The notes beneath the pieces were generated by a model that was given only the letters and a program-made list of their open reading frames with translations, did no database searches and was not told where the DNA came from. A stretch of DNA of 25,631 bases from Candidatus Kuenenbacteria bacterium CG10_big_fil_rev_8_21_14_0_10_36_11 (GTDB taxonomy: Bacteria > Patescibacteriota > Patescibacteriia > UBA2196), in assembly GCA_002778535.1 (NCBI GenBank), contig PFBP01000019.1, positions 1 to 25,631 on the forward strand, written 5' to 3'. Shown in pieces: positions 21,041 through 25,631 of this stretch (position 1 is the first letter of the stretch; each line of letters begins with the position of its first letter). The position numbers and the translations under genes were made by a program.

Positions 21041-22363
21041 TTACATTTCCAACTTCTCTTTTAACCAATTAGGCAATTGGGAAATATTAATCCTCTCCTG
21101 CTTCATCGTATCTCTATCGCGCACAGTCACTTTTTTATCCTCCAGACTTTCAAAATCAACTGTCACGCAGTATGGCGTGCCAATTTCATCTTGGGCATAA
21201 TATCTTTTGCCAATATTGCCGCGGTCATCAAAAACAACTGAAAAATCTTTTTTTAATCCACGATAAATTTCCTTTGCCAAAGAAACCAATTCTGGTTTAT
21301 TGCGAAGCAAAGGAAATACTGCGACTTTATACGGCGCAATTTTAGGATTTAGTTTTAGCACAACTCTATCAGTTTCTTCAGTATAAGCGTCAAGCATTAA
21401 AAAAAGAAAAGTACGATCAACACCACCTGAAGTTTCCACAATATTGGGCACAAATTTTTCTCCTGTTTCAGAATCAGTATAACTCAAATCTTGACCAGAA
21501 AATTTACTATGACCGGATAAATCCCAATCCCCGCGCCAATGAATGCCTTCCATCTCTTTGCCAACTGGCGAAGGCTTGTATTCAATGTCAAAAGCTTTTT
21601 TCGCATAATGAGCTAATTTTTCATGCTGGTAAAATCCCAAATTTTCCGGATATGTAAAAATTGATTTAAACCAACTCATTCTTTCCTGTTTCCAATACTC
21701 AAACCATTTCTCCATCTCGTTTGGATGGCAGAACCATTGCAAATCCCATTGCTCAAATTCGCGTTGGCGGTATAAAAAATTTCCAGGTGTTACTTCATTG
21801 CGGAAAGCTTTGCCAATCTGGCAAATGCCAAAAGGAATTTTCAAACGCGCTGTATCAAGCACATTTTTATAATCCAAATAAATTGTCTGACAGGCTTCGC
21901 CGCGCAGATAGCTTCTGGTTTTTTCGCCTTCAATCACGCCAAGTTCAGTTGGCACTAAAATATTAAACTGCTTGGGTTCTGTCAGCTGGCCACCGCAATC
22001 AGGACATTGATTTTTGTTTTCTAGATCATCAGCTTTAAAGCGGTGATGACATTTCTTACATTCAACAAGAGGATCAACAAAACTTTTAAGGTGCCCGCTT
22101 GCTTCCCAAACTTTTGGATTAGTAATAATCGCGCCGTCAATACCAACAATATTTTCATGGCTCTTAGTCATCCAACGCCACCATAATTGTTTTAAATTAT
22201 TTTTCATCTCCACCCCTAATTGACCAAAATCATAAAATCCTTGCAAACCTCCATAAATTTCCGAGGACTGAAAAACAAACCCGCGCCTTTTGCAAAGCGA
22301 AACAATTTTTTCTATACTATCCGCCGATGAGGCGGGCTTATCATTGCTTTTGTTTTGGTTCAT
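21041..22363 (-). CDS. glyS: Glycyl-tRNA synthetase, dimeric type
   Basis: 440 aa from ATG 22363 (MNQNKSND...). The frame extends to 22435, but the extra part is upstream of a fitting promoter and unlike the family. Class II motifs: YDFGQLGVEMKNNLKQLWW; motif 2, FRNEVTPGNFLYRQREFEQWD; motif 3, GVDRTFLFLMLDAYTEE. A zinc ribbon CKKCHHRF...CPDCGG and LRGEACQTIYLDYKNV mark the alpha-2 type, as opposed to the tetrameric alpha2-beta2 type. The C-terminal anticodon domain (VAVFPLLRNKPEL) is complete. Residues KPASSA near the start come from a short GC-rich inverted repeat, CCGCC...GGCGGG, at 22321-22337. Confidence 0.96.
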   Translation of the reverse strand: MNQNKSNDKPASSADSIEKIVSLCKRRGFVFQSSEIYGGLQGFYDFGQLGVEMKNNLKQLWWRWMTKSHENIVGIDGAIITNPKVWEASGHLKSFVDPLVECKKCHHRFKADDLENKNQCPDCGGQLTEPKQFNILVPTELGVIEGEKTRSYLRGEACQTIYLDYKNVLDTARLKIPFGICQIGKAFRNEVTPGNFLYRQREFEQWDLQWFCHPNEMEKWFEYWKQERMSWFKSIFTYPENLGFYQHEKLAHYAKKAFDIEYKPSPVGKEMEGIHWRGDWDLSGHSKFSGQDLSYTDSETGEKFVPNIVETSGGVDRTFLFLMLDAYTEETDRVVLKLNPKIAPYKVAVFPLLRNKPELVSLAKEIYRGLKKDFSVVFDDRGNIGKRYYAQDEIGTPYCVTVDFESLEDKKVTVRDRDTMKQERINISQLPNWLKEKLEM

Positions 22364-22373
22364 AAATAATTTA

Positions 22374-22402
22374 ATTTTATAACAATAATAATGTTTTGGC
22401 AA
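22374..22402 (-). promoter_or_regulatory. glyS promoter with a very short leader
   Basis: On the minus strand TTGCCA (22402-22397), a 17-bp spacer and TAAAAT (22379-22374). The ATG starts at 22363, leaving a leader of about four bases. This supports the chosen glyS start. Confidence 0.5.
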
Positions 22403-22451
22403 ATAAAAAAGTCCGGGAGCGCAATCCTGAACCAATTAAACAGATTTACAC

Positions 22452-25145
22452 TCACTTGGCTTTCTCTATTTTTATCTCGTCTAAACTATTTAAAACAATT
22501 TTATCGCGGCGGCTGACTTTCTTGGCTAAAATTAATTTAGCAATTTCGTTTTCAATTTTGTCCTGAATGACACGACGCAAAGGCCTGGCGCCTAAAGATT
22601 CGTCAAAGCCAGCTTTGGCAATTTGTTCAATCGCTTCTTCTTTACATTCCAAAACAATTCCTTTGTCAGCCAAAACTTTGTTTAATTTATCAAGCAGTAA
22701 TTTAGTAATGGCTACGACCTCGCTCATAGAAAGCGGTTTAAAAACTATTATTCCGTCAAAACGATTTAAAAGTTCAAGCCTAAAATATTCGCTTAATTTA
22801 TTTTCCACCAGTTCTTGTTTGATGTCGGCTATGGTTTGGCCTGCTTTGAGCCCGTTTTGAATTAAATCAGTGCCGGCATTGGAAGTGGCAATAATAATCG
22901 TATTGGTAAAATCAACTGTTTCTCCGTTAGCGTCTGTCAGCCGGCCGTCTTCCATTACTTGCAAAAAAAGATTATGTGCTTCGGTCACGGCTTTTTCAAA
23001 CTCATCCAATAGCACTAAAGCGAATGGCTTGTCTTTAACCTGACTTGTAAGATAACCGCCCGCTTGCGCGCCAGCAAAACCAATAAGTTTATTAACCGCG
23101 TCAGCTCCACCATATTCTGACATATCAAGGCGGATAAAATGTTCCAGGCCGCCAAAATAAATTTCAGATAAAACACGCGCCACTTCTGTCTTGCCGACCC
23201 CAGTTGGGCCTAAAAATAAAAACGAAGCAATAGGCCTTTTGCCCTGGACTAAATTAGCGCGCGCTCTTCTTAATGCCTCGGCTACGGCAGATACTGCCTC
23301 AACTTGATCAATAATTCTAAAATGGATTTCTTGTTCCAAATTTAATAATTTATCAGATTCAGTTTCTGTAACTTTGGTTAAAGGTATTTTAACATTTTTA
23401 GAAATCACTGCGGCCACATCTTCGGCTGTAACCAAAGCATTGTGGCCTTTGGTTTGCAAGACAAAAGAAGCTGTTTGTTCTAAAGCAGTGATCGCTTTCA
23501 CAGGCAAAAATTGATTATGAACGTATTTAGTGGTCAATTCCACTGCCTTATCCAAAGCCTGATAAGAAAAAAATATCTGGTATTTATGTTCCAAATAAGG
23601 AGTTTTGGTTTCTAAAATGCGAATCGCGGCGTCAGATTCTGGCTCATTAACATTAACCACGGCCAAAAGCTGGCCTAATAAAGAATTTTTAAGATAAGCA
23701 TTGTATTTTTCTTTGTCAGCAATGGCAATCATTAAAAAATATCTCTTTTCTAATTCTTCAGCTAAAACCTGGGCCAAATCCAAACTGGCTGATGATTCAG
23801 TGTCAAGTCCGATCAAAGCCTCAATATTATCAATGACTAAAATAATATTGCCAGCCCGGCGCACTTCTTTTAAAATCGCGAGCAACCGCGCTTCAATCGC
23901 GCCAGGCGCATCAGCGCCAGCAATTAAAGCAGACACTGATAATCTGACCAATCTTTTGTCTTGAAATAAAATTGGCACTTCTTCGGCTGCCATAAGTTCA
24001 GCCAAACTTTCAGTGACAAAAGATTTGCCCACACCCCGCTCGCCTACTAAAACCACACCATCTTTGCCAGCGTTAAAACAATTAAACAAGGCAACTAATT
24101 CCTGTTCTTTGCCAACTGTTGGTTCAAGATGGCCAGAACGCGCCAATTGAGTTAAATCTTCTGAAAACTGGTCTAAAAAAGGCGAAACAGCCGCGGTATA
24201 GGAACGATTAACTTCATGCTTTGGTTTGGTAGCTGCCCGGCTTTGCAAATTATGCCAATGCTTGGCAATTCTTTGCTGGATTCTTTTCCAGGCCACTACC
24301 TGCCTCATTTTATTCTCATCTATTCCAAAATCAATTAAAAGATCTTTGACTTGTCCCTCTTCAAAATTTAAAGCTACTAAAATTTCTTCCAAAGCTACGA
24401 ATTCGCGCCTGGTTAAACATGCTTCCAGATAAGATTGTAAAAATAACTTTGTCGCGCTTAAAGACACGCCGCTGCCTTTTTCCAAATTAACAAAAATCCT
24501 TTCCAAGTGCACGCGGATTTGACTTACATCCAAATTTAGGCGAAATAAATAATTTTGCGTTTGTTTTTTTTCAAGCAATTGATAAAAAATATGAGCCGGC
24601 GCCAAAAAACAACCCTGTTTTTCCGCCAGTAAAAAACTGTGCTCAATTAAATCAAGAGACTCATAATCAAAAGCGCGGCTGACATTGGCTTTTTTTAATA
24701 ATTTATTTTTTTCTGACCAAACATCCTGGCTGATTTTTACTGATTTTTTCAGATCATCCAAGTTTAATTTAATAACTGTTTCAGCAGAAACTTTAGCGCC
24801 AAAAATACGATAAGCAAGGTATAAAGCTACAAGCGCGGTTAGCCAAAATATTTGCATTAAAATATTTTTTCGCGCGAAAAAAGTAAAAACATCTCCGCCA
24901 TTAACAATAAACTTATAACAAAAAAATAAAACGCTTAACCAGACAATTAAAACAAAAATAAAAAGCAAGGCGTCAATTATCTTTTTGATCAATTTTAAAA
25001 CACGCGCGTGATAAATATGTGGGCGAGTCATTGTTTTCTGCCAATAAAAAAAATGGTTGGCAAATGACAGAGCCATGCGCTGTCCCAGGCAAACCGGGCA
25101 ATGAATGTCTTTTTCTTGGCAAGAGTCGCAAATAATAAATTGCAT
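22452..25145 (-). CDS. Membrane-anchored Clp/HSP100-type double AAA+ ATPase with N-terminal zinc ribbon
   Basis: 897 aa. A zinc ribbon CDSCQEKDIHCPVC (Cys6, 9, 16, 19) comes first, then two membrane helices at about 57-80 and 94-115. An alpha-helical N-domain resembling Clp_N spans about 160-300. AAA1 has Walker A GERGVGKS (368-375) and a B strand ILVIDN (435-440) with Asn in place of Glu. AAA2 has GPTGVGKT (646-653), VLLDEFEKA (711-719), sensor ATSNAG and LLNRFDGIIVFKPL. The usual pore-loop aromatics are missing: the first loop is LIAGADAPG in place of the KYRG type, and the second lacks GYVG. No clear ClpP-docking IGL/IGF tripeptide is seen. The membrane topology and altered pores suggest a specialised envelope remodelling or quality-control ATPase. 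It follows a small membrane protein by 7 bases. Confidence 0.87.
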   Translation of the reverse strand: MQFIICDSCQEKDIHCPVCLGQRMALSFANHFFYWQKTMTRPHIYHARVLKLIKKIIDALLFIFVLIVWLSVLFFCYKFIVNGGDVFTFFARKNILMQIFWLTALVALYLAYRIFGAKVSAETVIKLNLDDLKKSVKISQDVWSEKNKLLKKANVSRAFDYESLDLIEHSFLLAEKQGCFLAPAHIFYQLLEKKQTQNYLFRLNLDVSQIRVHLERIFVNLEKGSGVSLSATKLFLQSYLEACLTRREFVALEEILVALNFEEGQVKDLLIDFGIDENKMRQVVAWKRIQQRIAKHWHNLQSRAATKPKHEVNRSYTAAVSPFLDQFSEDLTQLARSGHLEPTVGKEQELVALFNCFNAGKDGVVLVGERGVGKSFVTESLAELMAAEEVPILFQDKRLVRLSVSALIAGADAPGAIEARLLAILKEVRRAGNIILVIDNIEALIGLDTESSASLDLAQVLAEELEKRYFLMIAIADKEKYNAYLKNSLLGQLLAVVNVNEPESDAAIRILETKTPYLEHKYQIFFSYQALDKAVELTTKYVHNQFLPVKAITALEQTASFVLQTKGHNALVTAEDVAAVISKNVKIPLTKVTETESDKLLNLEQEIHFRIIDQVEAVSAVAEALRRARANLVQGKRPIASFLFLGPTGVGKTEVARVLSEIYFGGLEHFIRLDMSEYGGADAVNKLIGFAGAQAGGYLTSQVKDKPFALVLLDEFEKAVTEAHNLFLQVMEDGRLTDANGETVDFTNTIIIATSNAGTDLIQNGLKAGQTIADIKQELVENKLSEYFRLELLNRFDGIIVFKPLSMSEVVAITKLLLDKLNKVLADKGIVLECKEEAIEQIAKAGFDESLGARPLRRVIQDKIENEIAKLILAKKVSRRDKIVLNSLDEIKIEKAK

Positions 25146-25152
25146 AAAAAAA

Positions 25153-25518
25153 TTAATAACTTTTTACAATCATAAAAATAATAAAAGGCGGCAGGAAAAA
25201 ATAAAATAAAAAAATCAGCAAATACCAAGCTGACCACAAACAAAAAATAATAAATTTAAAAGGCAGTAAAACCAGACGCATCATAAAACTGATTATTCTG
25301 CTCCAGACATCGTAATAGCCATACATTGGCACAAACATATTTTTTAACCACAAAACCAAAGCGGTGCGGCGGCCTGCTTCTTTAATATCTTTAACCAATG
25401 CCAACCATCTTATTTTTAGTCCACGCGAATACCACCAGACAGGAAAATTAAGCACGTCCAAAATCAGGTCATTAAACAAGAATTTAATAGTGCCGGTGAA
25501 AATATTATCTGAATTCAT
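25153..25518 (-). CDS. Membrane protein of unknown function, probable partner of the Clp-like ATPase
   Basis: 121 aa. The N-terminus is amphipathic (IKFLFNDLILDVLNFPVWWYSRGLKIRWL), followed by a basic stretch KDIKEAGRRTALVLWLKNMFVPMYGYYDVWSRIISF and a C-terminal pair of hydrophobic segments (LPFKFIIFCLWSAWYLLIF, then FYFFLPPFIIFMIV). No known domain is recognised. It ends 7 bases before the ATPase start, so the two are almost certainly translated from one mRNA, and a membrane complex is a reasonable inference. Confidence 0.75.
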   Translation of the reverse strand: MNSDNIFTGTIKFLFNDLILDVLNFPVWWYSRGLKIRWLALVKDIKEAGRRTALVLWLKNMFVPMYGYYDVWSRIISFMMRLVLLPFKFIIFCLWSAWYLLIFLFYFFLPPFIIFMIVKSY

Positions 25519-25550
25519 AAAAATTTGCAGTATTCTTGAATTAGTTCGAA

Positions 25551-25625
25551 CGCATTTCGCCGCCTGCGGCGGCGAGGAAAAGCCCCCGCGAAATTCTGAA
25601 AATGCGGCGGAGCCGCGCCGATGAC
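25551..25625. repeat. GC-rich palindromic element at the window edge
   Basis: CGCCGCCTGCGGCGGCG (25558-25574) is a compact palindrome. It is followed by CCCCCGCG and by GCGGCGGAGCCGCGCCG, ending in GATGACA. The final TGACA is the same end motif as in the other elements. Base content differs sharply from the AT-rich surroundings. The right side may be cut off. Confidence 0.55.
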
Positions 25626-25631
25626 AATTTT

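Noticed and set aside
22321..22337. Short GC-rich inverted repeat at the glyS N-terminus listed as an element
   Set aside because: Only five-base arms (CCGCC/GGCGG); too short to separate from chance, so only mentioned under glyS.
22364..22435. Longer start for glyS
   Set aside because: The frame lies over the proposed promoter and shows no similarity to glycyl-tRNA synthetases.
1..25631. CRISPR array made of the palindromic repeats
   Set aside because: The copies are scattered kilobases apart with no regular spacers and no cas genes.

Overview
The window looks like AT-rich chromosome of a Candidate Phyla Radiation (Patescibacteria, probably Parcubacteria-type) bacterium. This is inferred from the small membrane-associated proteins of unknown function, the short housekeeping enzymes (MetG and GlyRS without extra domains), a membrane-anchored Clp-type ATPase next to a four-helix partner, a pyruvoyl arginine decarboxylase and single-copy tRNA genes scattered between coding genes. 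The standard bacterial code fits every gene. No rRNA, CRISPR array, insertion sequence or phage gene is visible.

Layout. 1-2200: two glycosyltransferase genes (minus strand) flanking a plus-strand island made of a strong promoter, a short hairpin RNA with its own terminator, and an odd tRNA gene. 2280-4411: a plus-strand pyruvoyl-dependent arginine decarboxylase behind a nested-hairpin leader, then a Wzx-like flippase on the other strand. 4422-5351: a decayed restriction-modification pair (internally deleted methyltransferase, stop-interrupted nuclease-like gene) and a tRNA-like fragment. 5378-7992: tRNA-Ala, tRNA-Val and tRNA-Leu between a small membrane protein, a frameshifted HExxH metallopeptidase and a kinase-fold protein. 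8144-25518: an almost unbroken minus-strand housekeeping block. In transcription order it reads: membrane protein, Clp-like ATPase, glyS, M16 peptidase, AI-2E-type permease, rsmI, metG, cvpA, tatD, rbfA, nrnA-like, clpP, rny, ymdB, HU, rluD, rplS. It mixes translation (glyS, metG, rbfA, rsmI, rluD, rplS), RNA turnover (rny, ymdB, nrnA-like) and proteolysis (clpP, Clp-like ATPase, M16).

Two things stand out. First, palindromic dispersed repeats (mainly a TGTCATTCCC...GGGAATGACA family, plus smaller unrelated palindromes) sit in intergenic gaps and also inside conserved genes, always keeping the frame open: both glycosyltransferases, tatD, metG, rsmI and rluD. They fall in predicted loops or linkers, much like Rickettsia palindromic elements, and the core resembles the Neisseria dRS3 motif ATTCCC-N8-GGGAAT. 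Second, the small transcript at about 715-790 carries 14-nt and 12-nt segments exactly complementary to the two abutting halves of the anticodon arm of the tRNA just downstream, in swapped order. That tRNA has a nine-nucleotide anticodon loop containing GAC and an alanine-type G3:U70 pair. This is the best candidate in the window for something undescribed.
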